A DNA stretch of 38,133 nt from Hypsibius dujardini (lineage: Eukaryota; Tardigrada; Eutardigrada; Parachela; Hypsibiidae), in contig LRSR01009562.1 in the NCBI GenBank assembly GCA_001579985.1, positions 1-38,133 of the forward strand, read 5' to 3'. A model generated the notes under the pieces. It did not search any database and was not told the DNA's origin. It saw only the letters and a list, made by a program, of their open reading frames with translations. Numbering within the stretch: the stretch's first letter is position 1; each line of letters opens with the position of its first letter. The position numbers were made by a program, and so were the translations under genes. Shown here in pieces: positions 23,650 to 34,567 of the stretch.

Positions 23650-25211
23650 CAGGGGAACTAATGTGCGAGATATATGCAGTAAAAAATGTGAAGGTTTAGT
23701 CTCACCTGGCCATTAGTATTTTTATACTGTTTTCTAACTACATTAAATGCAGGTCTCGGTGCTCTTGATTAAACACATTGCACAAAATTTGAAACAGTAA
23801 TTTCAAAGCAAAAATCAAGGGTTTTTCGAAAATAATTCAAATTTATGTTATTATGACCATTCCGAGGTGTATGACCTCAAACCCCTTGCCCTTTGAGATT
23901 CGAGTGTTTGGTGAAAACTAACTACGAACTTTGTGGCAAAATTTGAAGGGTGATTTGCAACTTATCTGAATTGTAGTTAATTTATTTCAAAGCAGAATGC
24001 TTAAAGTTTTGTTTGAATCTATGTTTGTCAAGATTGTGCGAGCATAGGTTATGCTACTTGAGGCGGCATGCATGCTACTGTGACTATTGGGAAAGAGGAC
24101 CTGTTAGGCTAGCGTAGTTGCCCTTGTCCACTAACCAATCGCCGCCCATTCAATCAACATTTTTAATTTTGTTTTGCCGACTTTGCCAAACATCTGGTCT
24201 GACAAACGACAATTTCACTTTTTTAAATCATTTATGTTTATGGGGAATTGAAAATGTCCTCAATGGGACATTTCATCGTTTTAGCAGGGGTTGGGGTAAC
24301 CTAATAACTTATGCTAGGCAGGATGAAACTGGAAAATTCTAGAACCTAGAAGCAAACTCAATGGGCCATCTAATAGAAACAAGCAGTGCAAGATTGTTTC
24401 TACGCGACTTAGCGATTAGCCTTGAAACTGCAACCGCCAAAAGTATTGCCGAAATCGGTAAGTTTGGAGATTGGAATCTCATTTTGTTTGGCTTAGGCTG
24501 CAAGTCCACCTCCCATTCCCTCTTTTGTCTCCTGCCATTTTCTAACTCCCCATGTTGACCAACATCCTCTAACTCTATTAAATGCGGATTAATGTTTTTA
24601 TAATTCTGGAATGTTTCTCCATCACAAAAAAATTCAATCCCTAAATATTGAACATTGCCCAAGCGAATGCTGAATGAGAAACCATAATTCCCACATTTAA
24701 TTTCTCTCCCAGAGTTATAGTTAGAGTTTGTATATTCGAGACTTGACGACGATTACTGTAATAAAACGCCACTGCAAGTAATCGAGTGAAAAAAAAACAC
24801 GAAATTGAGCGACACCATGTGAGTAATCATATTAAAGCACACCTGAATTGGAATTGAATATTTTAGACGCATGGTCACATTGATTCTAAGCTGTCGTTTG
24901 GACAATAGAAAAAAACCTCAGCCAGCAGGAAAGATTCGGCATGCCTAATAAAACTGTGATAAAACTTGAGGGATCATTTCGCTAGGATGTTGCAGTAGAG
25001 AAGCAGATAACTACGTAGGATGTGATCAGACTATTTCCGGGCAGAAATATCCATCTGCCTCATAGTGAATTCAAAGAGCAAACAGAAATGCTTCCGAAAT
25101 TCTAAGGAAATTGGGTCGCGGTACCGCGCAGGCCCCGGATCGCAAGATGTTGTCGCGTGATAGAGAAGAAACTCATCGCTCACACGTAGTCGTGAAGTAC
25201 CTCCCATCACA
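23650..25211. other. No supported gene
   Basis: AT-rich sequence with short overlapping open frames on both strands (for example 24118-24662), none with a recognisable motif or convincing splice context. Confidence 0.4.
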
Positions 25212-25568
25212 TCAGCGCCGGCAGAAGCAGCAGCAGCCGATTGGCACCAGGATCAGCAGCAGCAGCCCGCCAATCGTCAGACCGATGATGGCGTCCACCG
25301 GGATGGCCAGAGCGAGGGGGTCAAGGCCCACGGTGTTGACGGCGATGTGTCTCCAGTCGCAGCAGTAGGGAGTGGGCCAGCTGGGCGAACTGCAGCAGAA
25401 TGAGGCCCGGTAGGAATTGCCTAGCGTAGTGATCATGTCAGCCGCGGAATTAGGGCAAGTTGCCAGATTGAGCAGGCCGCAACCGGAAGATGTTTCCCAC
25501 AAGGATGTGAAGACCATCAGGATGATCGCCATCCTCATCAGCGCCATTTTTGTCAATAAGAAATCCAT
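25212..25568 (-). CDS. Small Cys-rich single-pass membrane protein, Shisa-like layout
   Basis: A single open frame of 118 residues. Order: signal peptide (MALMRMAIILMVFTSLW, with the mature part starting near SSGCG), a short ectodomain with about seven cysteines including two CC pairs (FCCSS and YCCDW), one transmembrane helix (IIGLTIGGLLLLILVPIG), and a very short tail, CCCFCRR, whose cysteines would suit palmitoylation. Paired CC motifs ahead of a helix and a Cys-rich tail recall Shisa/VOPP1-type proteins, but the match is by layout only and the name is tentative. Start taken at ATG 25568; internal ATGs at 25547 and further in are alternatives. Exon G+C is higher than the flanks, and it could be the last exon of a longer gene. 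Confidence 0.55.
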   Translation of the reverse strand: MDFLLTKMALMRMAIILMVFTSLWETSSGCGLLNLATCPNSAADMITTLGNSYRASFCCSSPSWPTPYCCDWRHIAVNTVGLDPLALAIPVDAIIGLTIGGLLLLILVPIGCCCFCRR

Positions 25569-27071
25569 GTTGTTTGGGCGAGTGCGCAAAATAATTAGCA
25601 GTATTTTTTATCCAGGGAGAAAAAATAGAAGAAATATGCCCACCTAAACGACTGCTGTAAAGTATACAGATTTTTGTCCAACACACCATGTGTTAAAATT
25701 GTACGAATACTCTCCAGGAAAATCGGCGTTATACCCTTTAAGAATTTGTGTGGGAGCAGTTTCCTCGAAATAACAATGAAAAGGGAACGGATTTGTAATC
25801 TCTCTCGAAGATCGGTTAGACCGGTTATCGCTGACAGACACCGGTGAAAGAATGTGACGCCCACTGGCTATCTTCCCGAAGAGGGACGCGCAGTCGATGA
25901 CCAAGGAGATTTATAACTGCTACTATCTCCTCAAGGATTATACGGCGCCTCTGTCTCCATAGCCTGTCTTTCTTTTAAACCGAACCAAAGGTAAGATCAT
26001 CGCTGTAGCGTACATCTGCATGGCGCGTATTACAGCCGTGTGGGTGAAAGTTCAGGAGCCCAGTGATCCTATCAATAACCGAGTGGACCATAGAGTGTGC
26101 TTGCAAGAGAATTATACTGGTCAAATGCAACAGAAACCGATATTTTCATAACAAGAACAACATTTTGAAATTTTGTTTTCAATATTAATAATTATTATAA
26201 AGTATTTGTTTGAACAAATACTACCGAATAATGCATGATGCAATTGCGTGTGTGTCAATATTTCTTTGAACTTTTCAGGGGATAATTATTTGATAATTAA
26301 TTCAATACTTGACTAGGTGTTTGATTTTTTATCTTACAACTATTTAACTGAATATTTAGGCACAGTTATAGGCGCCCCGAAATTTTGTATCCAGGCAACT
26401 ACGACATATCGTACCTCCGAATTTAGATCTGGGTACATTTCGTATCGAAACATGGTCTCACGACAATTTGCCCTTATAGACTAATTGTAATAAGCGACAA
26501 TTCGTATGCCGACTAATCCGCCTATAGACATTCACATTTGTTTCCCCTATTTTCAAAACTAAGCAAGCCTATCTGAATCGGGCATTCTGACAAAAAACCC
26601 CATACATTTCGCTTTTTAAATGTACATCGAGTCGGAATCTTCCAGGATTCCAGAAATCATTACGCACCAATTGTCTGGGTACGATCTGTCCGCGCACGCC
26701 AATAATTATTTCTAAAACTTGAGCAATGCAGCTTTTCAAATCACGCTGTGCCAATAACAAAGACCCAACCAACGACCAATTCGATCCTCAAGATAACCGG
26801 GAAATTTTCGACGCACCATACAAACGGTGATTAAAGATCTAAAGAACCTCTGGAAATGTAGCACGTAGACCGCGAGTTAGGACATATCCAGGCATCCTTC
26901 GTCATGAGGGGATTAGCTTTAGGCAACGAGGCCTTATTTTACTCTTTTTTCCGGTTCGGTCGGTACCCGTTGTTATATTGGTTTTTTTTCGCTTCATTTT
27001 ACAGCCCTGTTGAGAACCACACTTTTATTTTTTTCCTTCCACTCGAACGAGGGCCAGAGCCACGCGATCCG
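25569..27071. other. No supported gene; right end likely leader of GPCR C
   Basis: Short open frames only. Near the right end a strong acceptor-like tract (TTTTTTTTCGCTTCATTTTACAG, ending at 27004) suggests that the first coding exon of the next GPCR begins at 27005, with an untranslated exon further left. Confidence 0.4.
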
Positions 27072-30000
27072 ATGGGGACCGCCGATGAAAAGACAATAAT
27101 TTCGTTGGTAAACGACCCCAAAAATGCAGCAGAGGAGGGGGAAGTTAAATTACATGCGAAAGGACCCACCGCCGAAGCAGTCATCATCGTACTTTACGTC
27201 TGCATTCACGTTCTATCTCTGATAGGTATGCTTTCATAGGGAAAAAAATTATCTTCCTTCTTCGCTAAAACTACAATCGAAATTGCTCAACCATTTTTGT
27301 GCAAAAATTATCCGAAAACAAATGTTTAGCTAGCCTAATCTTCTGCTTCATGCCGTTCTTGGGCGATCGCCCCCACTTCTTTTTGGGAATGAAAAGAAAG
27401 CTGTACTCTGCTTACTGTTAAAGTGTAGTGTTCTAACGTTTTGACTTGAATAATTTCCATAAAAATTTCTGCGCACACTTCGAGTTGTTTTTGAAAACGA
27501 AAATTTCATTGCCTCGTCCTGGAGAATATTTTTTGTCAGACGTAATTTAATTTTTTTATTGCTTTTTCATCTGTGTGGAAATAATGCTAAGAAAAACGGA
27601 GTCTTCAAGGATCGCTCGTTTCCACCAGCGTTTAGTAGTCCAATCAATTCCAGAGACGCACTTGCTTTTGCAGTCAACAGGGGCAAAACATTTTGAGACC
27701 CATTTTCAAACAGATCTTACTGTTGTAGTACTTTTGCGAAAAGAGCAAATCTCTACGCAAAAATAATTCAAACATTTAGCATTATTGCGGTAGGGTTGGC
27801 CAAAACATTAACCAAGCCTTCAAAGAGAAATGCTCGAGCTTCGCTAACTAAACCGAATAAGTGTCTGAATTTCTTGTCTTGCTTCAAATTTTGAATGATA
27901 CTTACAAGGAAATTGCACCATATTATCCCCGACTTCAGTAATGCGCTGAATAAAACATCGATCCAACAATCAATCAAACTGAAATCTTTTCGATATTGCA
28001 GCGCCATCTATAAAGGGTTGAATGAGTTATTGAATAAATGGAAGGTCTCGTTTATTGCCAATTTTTTATAACTAGAAGGGGAAGATTTGATCGGGGAAAG
28101 TTGTGCAATTTTCTTGCTAAAGAAAAAGTATGAATTTCAGTATAACTTGCCTTGCCTAATGATTTACAGGCAATGGCGTGGTCCTTATTATGATTTTGAA
28201 GCAGAAGGATGGAATGCGTTCCCCACTTAACTTCCTCCTGGTCAATCTAACAATCGCGAGCCTGATGGTGGCGCTCTTCTGCATCGGCCCACACCTCCTG
28301 CTGCAAGTGATCTGGGAGGACTGGGTGTTCGGGGACCAACTGCTGGGCTGGTCGCTCTGCAAGATCTACGGGTTTGTTAAGAACTTGTCGTTCTTCGCGT
28401 TGACAAGCATCTTGCTGGTAAGATTTATTTTTATTATCTTTATTTTAATGTTAATTGCATTATCGTGGTTCGGAAGGTAGAATATTCTTTGCACGATTGA
28501 AGTTTCCGACTTAATATAGTGGCGTGAAAATTATGGGCATAAGGATAATTTAAAAGGGATTGTAAATTTTAAAAGGGCCTACGAATTCGTGCTGGTTCAG
28601 AGAAAAAAAGAACAGCACTCAGCACTCTCCCCGATGAAATCTTCTAATTTTTAAATATTAAAAACTGGTTCAACCCGTTATAGATGGCGCTGAGATTTCG
28701 ATAAGGTTTCAATACTAATATTAATAATTCTTACGGCTTCTCCAGTAACCTCGCAGCGCCCTCTATAACGGCTTGAGCCAATTTTTAAATATTTAAAAAT
28801 GTAAGGTCTCGTTCATGCCGAACTTCTCAATGGTTATATTGCCAGATAAACCAGATGAATACGTAAAAGGCAGTAAAAAGTGGGAGATTCTGCTGGGAAG
28901 AGTGGTGCCCTTTCCTTGTCAGGCCCATTTTGAAGCATCAATTTACAAAATTGACTGTACGCAAAACATAAAACATTTTTTTGAAAACCTCCGTTACACT
29001 TTTAAGACTGCCAATGTTTCGTTTAAGGTCCATACAGGTCGGAATTAGAACGTTAATGGGGTGGTGGACCCGGGCCGGTAGCGCAAAAGGGCAAAAGCAC
29101 AGTTTTTTAAAACGCCGCGGAAAATTATTGTGCCTGGCCATACAAAATGTTTTTTTTTGCTTCATGGCGATCTTCTTTGTGAATTTGGAATTTTAACTGT
29201 TTAATGCCTGCCATGTTATAATGTACAGTACTTGAGATAGAGAACATGTATGCACTTCCAAGAAGTTCAAAAAATGTTCTACATTACGAGTACTTACGTT
29301 GCTCCCCTCAGCTTACAACAATCCTTACGATTAGTTTGTTTCATTCTATTTTCTTCATCATTTTCTGCTGCTCGTCCTCGAATGCTTCTTGTCCAGAGTA
29401 ATGTGATAGTTAATTTTTTTTTAGCTCGTGGCGTTCGAGCGGTTTTTGGCCATCGTTCACCCCTTCAGCAGTCGCACGTGCCTTATTTCCCGGTCCAATC
29501 TCAAATGGAGCGCTCTCGCCGTCTGGCTCATCGCCGGCCTCATCAGCAGTCCCAATGTCTACTTCTTTCAAACCTTTACCCACGAGTTCATGTCACTTGA
29601 AGATTCGACTGTTCGCAACCAGACCATCTGCCTTCGTGCCTACAACCTCCCGGGCGCCCACATTCCTGCGTACGACTTTACCTGCTTCGTCCTCTACTTC
29701 CTCGTACCCTGCATCACCATGGGAATCCTCTACACCTTCGTGGGGATCAAGCTGCGAGCTTCGACCATAAGGGATCTCGGCATGATCGACCCCAACCTTC
29801 ATGTCTTCACCCGCAGCAGTACAGTCAGGTACGTGCATGTATGTCTCGGTAGCGTCGGTTTTTTTATATAAATTGTGCAGGTACATATATAAATGATTCA
29901 AAACACGTATTTAAATAAGAATCGATTGCGTCTAAAATAAAAAAATCTTAATATTTTCGGCACTTTTTATAAGCTCAACATTCTTAATAGTTATTGTAAA

Positions 30001-30611
30001 ATTTCAATTATGAAAAGCCTAAAAAACCGAACAAAATGTATATTAAATACAGATTTGCATTTGATTTATTTTAAATAATCTAAAATGGTATTTATAATTT
30101 ATGTAAACATAGTTTACCGATCCGTTTGTATTTAATATCAAAAGGTGCTTTTTCGGTTATTTAAAATATCATGTGAATAACTAAATACTAGAAATATAGT
30201 GCATTCAAGCCCGGCAGCTATCTTTAATTTTCCCAAACTAGCAGCAGCAATAATGATGGGGGAAAGGTCTCACAATTGCCGGAATTTCAAGCGCTTACGT
30301 CCAGTTCCATTTGCGCCGATCAGTTCCAGCAGTGGGCGGTCCTTCAGAACCGCAAAAAAGTCATCTGGATGTTGGTCGTCATTGTGATGATGTTTGTGGT
30401 CTGCTGGTTGCCTATGCATATCCGCAAACTCATGTCCTCTCTGAACGGCTGGGATTTTACGAGCGGCGAGTGGTTGGGCCAATACTTTCTCCCTACCACT
30501 GATTGGTTGATTAATCTCAACAGCGCAATTAATCCGCTGTTGATTTATGCGATCTTCTTGGAGAATCTTCGCACGGTGACACGTCATTCTGACAATTATT
30601 TGAACACATGA
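27072..30611 (+). CDS. Class A peptide-type GPCR C with atypical TM2 and TM7 motifs
   Basis: Four exons with agreeing phases: 27072-27225 (phase 1 exit), 28170-28417 (phase 0), 29425-29828 (phase 2) and 30242-30611; 391 residues. An in-frame ATG at 26904 would give 447, but a strong acceptor at 27004 favours 27072. Seen: TM1 IGNGVV; TM3 with LCKIYG and VAFERF (ERF in place of DRY); TM4 Trp and Pro (AVWLIAGLISSP); loop-2 Cys in NQTICL beside an N-glycosylation site; TM5 YFLVPC and LYTFVG; a basic, Ser/Asn-rich third loop; TM6 VVCWLPMH; TM7 NSAINPLLIY. The overall style is that of small-peptide receptors (GHS/TRH/galanin-like); the ligand is unknown. It is not a close relative of GPCRs A and B: exon structure and sequence differ. 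The usual TM2 Asp is Ser (NLTIAS), and TM7 has one extra residue in NPxxY. Confidence 0.8.
27226..28169 (+). other. Intron 1 of GPCR C
   Basis: 944-base intron, donor GTATGC, acceptor ATTTACAG. It holds the half-copy repeat at 27981-28055 and nothing else recognised. Confidence 0.6.
27981..28055. repeat. Solo arm related to the inverted-repeat element at 28634
   Basis: Read as reverse complement it shares AACGAGACCTT, then GTTATAG/TTTATAGATGGCGCTG and TCGA..AAG.TTTCA, in the same order as the arms and inner edge of the element at 28634-28816. No opposite arm was found nearby, so it is a partial copy. Confidence 0.5.
28418..29424 (+). other. Intron 2 of GPCR C
   Basis: 1,007-base intron between the TM3 exon (donor GTAAGA) and the LVAFER exon (acceptor TTTTTTTTAG). 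It carries the small inverted-repeat element at 28634-28816. Confidence 0.6.
28634..28816. mobile_element. Small inverted-repeat (MITE-like) element
   Basis: Arms of about 50 bases at about 28646-28694 and 28751-28799 pair with each other. They share TTTTTAAATATT, then AAAAAYTGG, CCGTTATAGA and GGCGCTG. The loop is about 60 bases. It has no coding capacity and sits in an intron, as is typical of MITEs. The arm motif is shared with the larger fold-back element at 31091-31820. Confidence 0.65.
29829..30241 (+). other. Intron 3 of GPCR C
   Basis: 413-base AT-rich intron, donor GTACGT, acceptor TTTTCCCAAACTAG. A second acceptor at 30304 is also phase-compatible and would shorten the third cytoplasmic loop by 21 residues, so alternative acceptor use is possible. 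Confidence 0.6.
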
Positions 30612-31090
30612 GCCTTACTTAAGTCCAACAACCCCACTGTTGTCCGAATATGACTGAAGAACGTCGTCAACCCGCCAATATTTAGACGCGCTCTTTTGAG
30701 AAATTTTATAAACGCTCTAGCGAATTTTAATTATGAATGTATTACGGTCGAATATGATCACCGTTTTGTCCTTTCAATTTACCAGCGTTCGACTTGACCT
30801 CATACAAAAATATGAAACCACGAAGAGAAATCCCACATGCGTACCGCGTGTAGCTAGTGTTCTGATTGTCAAAGCTAGGGGGCCTACAACAAAACTTCGC
30901 CAAAACAGAAAGCGGGCAAACAACGAAAATCCAATTTAACGAAGAGTGAAAACACGGGAAAATTGGGGGAAACTACGAAAACTGAAATTTCTAAACGAAA
31001 AAGCATAGAAATTAAGACGTGTATTTTAGTACCCACATTTTTGCTTGTTTTGAGTATGCCTTCTGTACTGCATTATAATACCCTATGCGA
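30612..31090. other. Region 3' of GPCR C
   Basis: Probable 3' UTR of the receptor followed by intergenic DNA. It includes one copy of the dispersed repeat (30773-30860). No gene is seen. Confidence 0.4.
30773..30860. repeat. Dispersed direct repeat, copy 1
   Basis: Shares TTACCAGCGTTCGACTTGA, then CAAAAATATGAA, AAGAGAA and GTGTAGCTA in the same order and orientation with 33181-33268. It lies about 300 bases left of the fold-back element. Confidence 0.55.
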
Positions 31091-31820
31091 CTTCAGAGTC
31101 TTACAAGGAAATTTTGCATCTCTGGAAGGCGAATTGTTTCACTTTTTTTAATTTTTTTGTGTGAATATAACCTATTTCTCAATATTTCAATTGAATAAAA
31201 CAAAACAAATGCCTTCTAACATTTTTTAAAAATCAAAAACCAGTTTGCGGTGGTACATAGGGGACGCTCTCAATGTTACCACATGTTGCGTGCATTAATT
31301 GAACTATTCGTTGACACGAGCGAATACAATGGCTTGTTTGCGGCCGTTACTAAATTACTGTAACCGAAACTATTTGAATATTTAATTTAGTAAGAAATGT
31401 GAAACACAAATATAGGCTGTGGGACAAGGGTTATTATTTACTTTCACAAATAATGCTATTATGCGGTTGAAGTCTAGTAATAATTATTCCAAGGTAATAG
31501 CAAAAATTCAACAATCAATTGCACGCTTTATGCCAAAACTAAAGAACTAAAATCGATCAATCAATGGCGTTGCAGCCGCCATTGCCTACAGCGTCGATAA
31601 ATACAACGATCAACGAAAGACATTTCCAGTAACGTTGAGAGCGCCCCCTATGTACCACCGCGGATTAGTTTTTGATTTTTAAAAAATGTAAGGAAGCATT
31701 TGTATTTTTTTTTTTGATTAAAATATTGAGAATTAAGTTATATGCACATAACAAACTAAAAAAATGTGAAACATTTCGCCTTCCAAAGATGCAAAATTCC
31801 CTTGTTAGGACTGGGCTGAA
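31091..31820. mobile_element. Fold-back element with ~190-base inverted arms
   Basis: The left arm (31091-31279) and right arm (31629-31820) are imperfect reverse complements over nearly their whole length. Shared landmarks are ACAAGGRAATTTTGCATC, GGAAGGCGAA, TTCTCAATATTT, TTTTTTAAAAATCAAAAAC, GCGGTGGTACATAGGGG and GCTCTCAAYGTTAC. The inner 349 bases have no recognisable gene. Weaker pairing may continue outward by up to about 60 bases. This is a fold-back/MITE-type element with long arms. The diverged arms, with small indels, suggest it is old. Confidence 0.75.
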
Positions 31821-34567
31821 CTATGCAGACTGGTATCGGTTGTGTTACGTCCATACTTTATGTCAGAGTCTCATAAGTGTACTCCAATCGTGACGTAGGT
31901 GTTTACACTTCATACATTCATGACTATGTCAGGATGACATTTTGCCATAGGAACTATGAACACCCATCTGAAATTTCCAAAACAGTTGTTAGAGTCGTGC
32001 TGGAAGCTGGCGTGATCTGACGAATCCACCGACAAATCATAGAAGACAGACCAATCAGAGCTCGGTTCCAGCTGTACTAATTTTGACTTCCACCACAACC
32101 GTTCCTTTGTTTTTTTAAAAATTTGTTGAAAGCCTCGATATGCTATACAATTTCACGGCAACCGTTTTGGCAATTTCAATTACGTAGATTTTCAATCTTT
32201 TACGCAACGATAATTCGAATAATAATATAGTCAAATATAGTAATTCCATTATAAAATTGCTCTGCCAGATTGATGGAATTACTTGCTTGATAAATCATTT
32301 CACAAATCTCTCTGAAATTGAAAATAATTAAAATGTACGTAAAAACGAAATAGAACACAGAATGTGAACCGAAACGTAAGTGATAAAAATACAGCGTTGA
32401 TAACAAAAAATTGTGCTTCCAATTGTCGATCCATGTTTGCGTCATTGGCTGTCTACGCCTGTTTACAAGGTTCATATTTCTGTATTAAATGTCTGTTCGC
32501 CTATGTTAATGTTTGTGTGGTTTTCGTCCGAATCGTTTCCGGGGGATCTTAGGGGGGGACGACTTTATTCTTCTTCGCGAGTGGTTTTCGGTTAACGAAC
32601 CTGCAGATCGTCATGCTTATTCTTAGTTTAAGACGAATAAACATTTGTGTATTCGAAAATTATCTACGGATTATGTCTGAGACCACAATCACTTCTTACC
32701 AGTTCATAACATTACCTTCTGTTAAGTCCCGATTCTGTGTGATTTGATTGCAAACAAATGGGCAAAGGAGCATCCCCGTCTCCTGGAAAGCTATGTCTGA
32801 AACTGAGAAGAAAAAATGATGATGGCGTTGGGACTTATAGTTTGACGTTTTAGCCTCGTCTGATGCCACACGAAAACGTAGAGATTAGTAAAACCAAAGA
32901 CAGCTGCAGTTGTAACTTCAAACTAATGAATGTATAATGCGCCAAATAGCTCTTAAGGGGAATGGATTTGTTGAGGGCCTGTGAAGTTGAGTTCTATTAA
33001 GCGGGAATGAAAGTGACTCGAGCTGATGTTCGATATGTTACCGTTTAAGAACTGCCTTTGCAAATCCTTACAGGATGATTATACTGTCTACAGTAAGACT
33101 GGTGTGGGCCTTAACTGACTCGGGGCATCACTTAAGTAACGAACTCAGAATCATTTGAAAGTGTTTTTTATTCAGACTATTTGATTTTACCAGCGTTCGA
33201 CTTGAACTCATTGCAAAAATATGAATCAAGAAGAGAATTCCCTGCATATTATGTGTAGCTAATTTTTTTATCAGTCAGGTGTGTGTTCGATATCGACCGA
33301 GTGGACAGAATGAGTCCCGCGTACCGGATATTAATTCAGAAATTTATCAAATTTGGACGGGAGTTGTGAAGTTTGCGAGTGATCAACTCAACTCTCCTCT
33401 GGCTTATGGGGAGTGATGGGGATATCGGATATGAAATTAGTTCTCCAACTCGTATGGTAGACCTTTCATGTTCCTCTTTAGTGTCATAGATCAGAAAACC
33501 GGTGGCGGATTACAAGAAAAATCTAAAAATATCTTCGCTTTGATGTATGTTTCTTTTAGACAGCGTAAAATAAAATCTTTACCTACGTGGTTCAGTACCG
33601 AATTTTACCAATAAATTTCGTTTGTCTCACCCCTCGACACCCTACGGTGTATAGCTACCACCGCCCCTTCAATCCTTGGCAAATCACAACCCAAACGAAC
33701 GCCCGGCACGGTGGCTAAATTAAATACATGTACAAAGTATGTACTGCACTTTCATAAGAGCCAAGTTAAAATGAAAGACGTTATAAAAACGCCAGTCGTT
33801 CCCGTTTTTTTTGCTTCGGAAATTGAAGTTCGCATTGTCAGAATTGTTTTACTGGTTAGTTTCTGTAGAATGTATGTCTTGTAGCGTCGAAAACAATATC
33901 ACAAAACAGTCAACTGCTCGATACGAAGCCAGCCGATCACTCCCAAATACTAAAATATTAAATAGCGCGGGTTTTCAGTGATAAAATATGTATTTGAATT
34001 ATCCAACGGGTGGTGCACTATAATCAGCCGGTAGTTGCTGGTAATATGGCGTGACTGCACAGCAAAGCACCGCTCGATAAATACTCAACGTAATCAATCG
34101 GCAAATTTGTGTTATTCAACAAGACCATCATGGAATACACATTTTATATTGGTCAAACTACGTGTAGGGTTTCCTCCGCAATCAACACTTAATACACTCA
34201 TTCATGTGTGGACGCGAGAAGCTCAACTTACGATGCGTCACACAACTAAACGGTGCTGAAAAATCAACGAGAAATGCCTATTCATCACACCCATCAACAA
34301 TGGCCGTTTGTTAGCACTACAAACAACGGAAACGGCCGGCAAGCTGCCTCGAACGAATGTCAAGTATCATTTTCACATATTCTCTCATCAGAGAGCTGCC
34401 GAGAGAGAGAGTACCGATTGCCTAAACGATGTTTTCCTTCATACCAATCCCGATGGCGTCATCGGTTGTGGCCTCGTTGCTTCTAAGGCCTCCGCTCTTG
34501 GGGCAGAATCTTCGCGGAGGCATTGTTCATGGCATCCACGGGTTAATAGAAGGTGTAATAAAGAGAA
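31821..34567. other. Intergenic, no supported gene
   Basis: AT-rich with short open frames only; holds copy 2 of the dispersed repeat. The last ~500 bases are richer in G+C and lead into the DOMON gene, so they probably contain its promoter and 5' UTR. Confidence 0.4.
33181..33268. repeat. Dispersed direct repeat, copy 2
   Basis: Partner of 30773-30860, same orientation, about 2.4 kb away. Shared words are TTTTACCAGCGTTCGACTTG, CAAAAATATGAA, AAGAGAA and GTGTAGCTA. Confidence 0.55.

Noticed and set aside
26904-27071. Extended amino end of GPCR C from ATG 26904
   Set aside because: A strong acceptor inside it (ending 27004) and its Phe/Tyr-rich composition suggest leader or intron; it is kept only as an alternative.
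30305-30323. Acceptor GATCAG at 30323 for GPCR C exon 4
   Set aside because: It would need a phase-0 join, while exon 3 ends in phase 2.
30773-33268. LTR retrotransposon bounded by the direct repeats
   Set aside because: The repeats are only about 85 bases, there is no gag/pol-like frame between them, and no primer-binding or polypurine site is evident.
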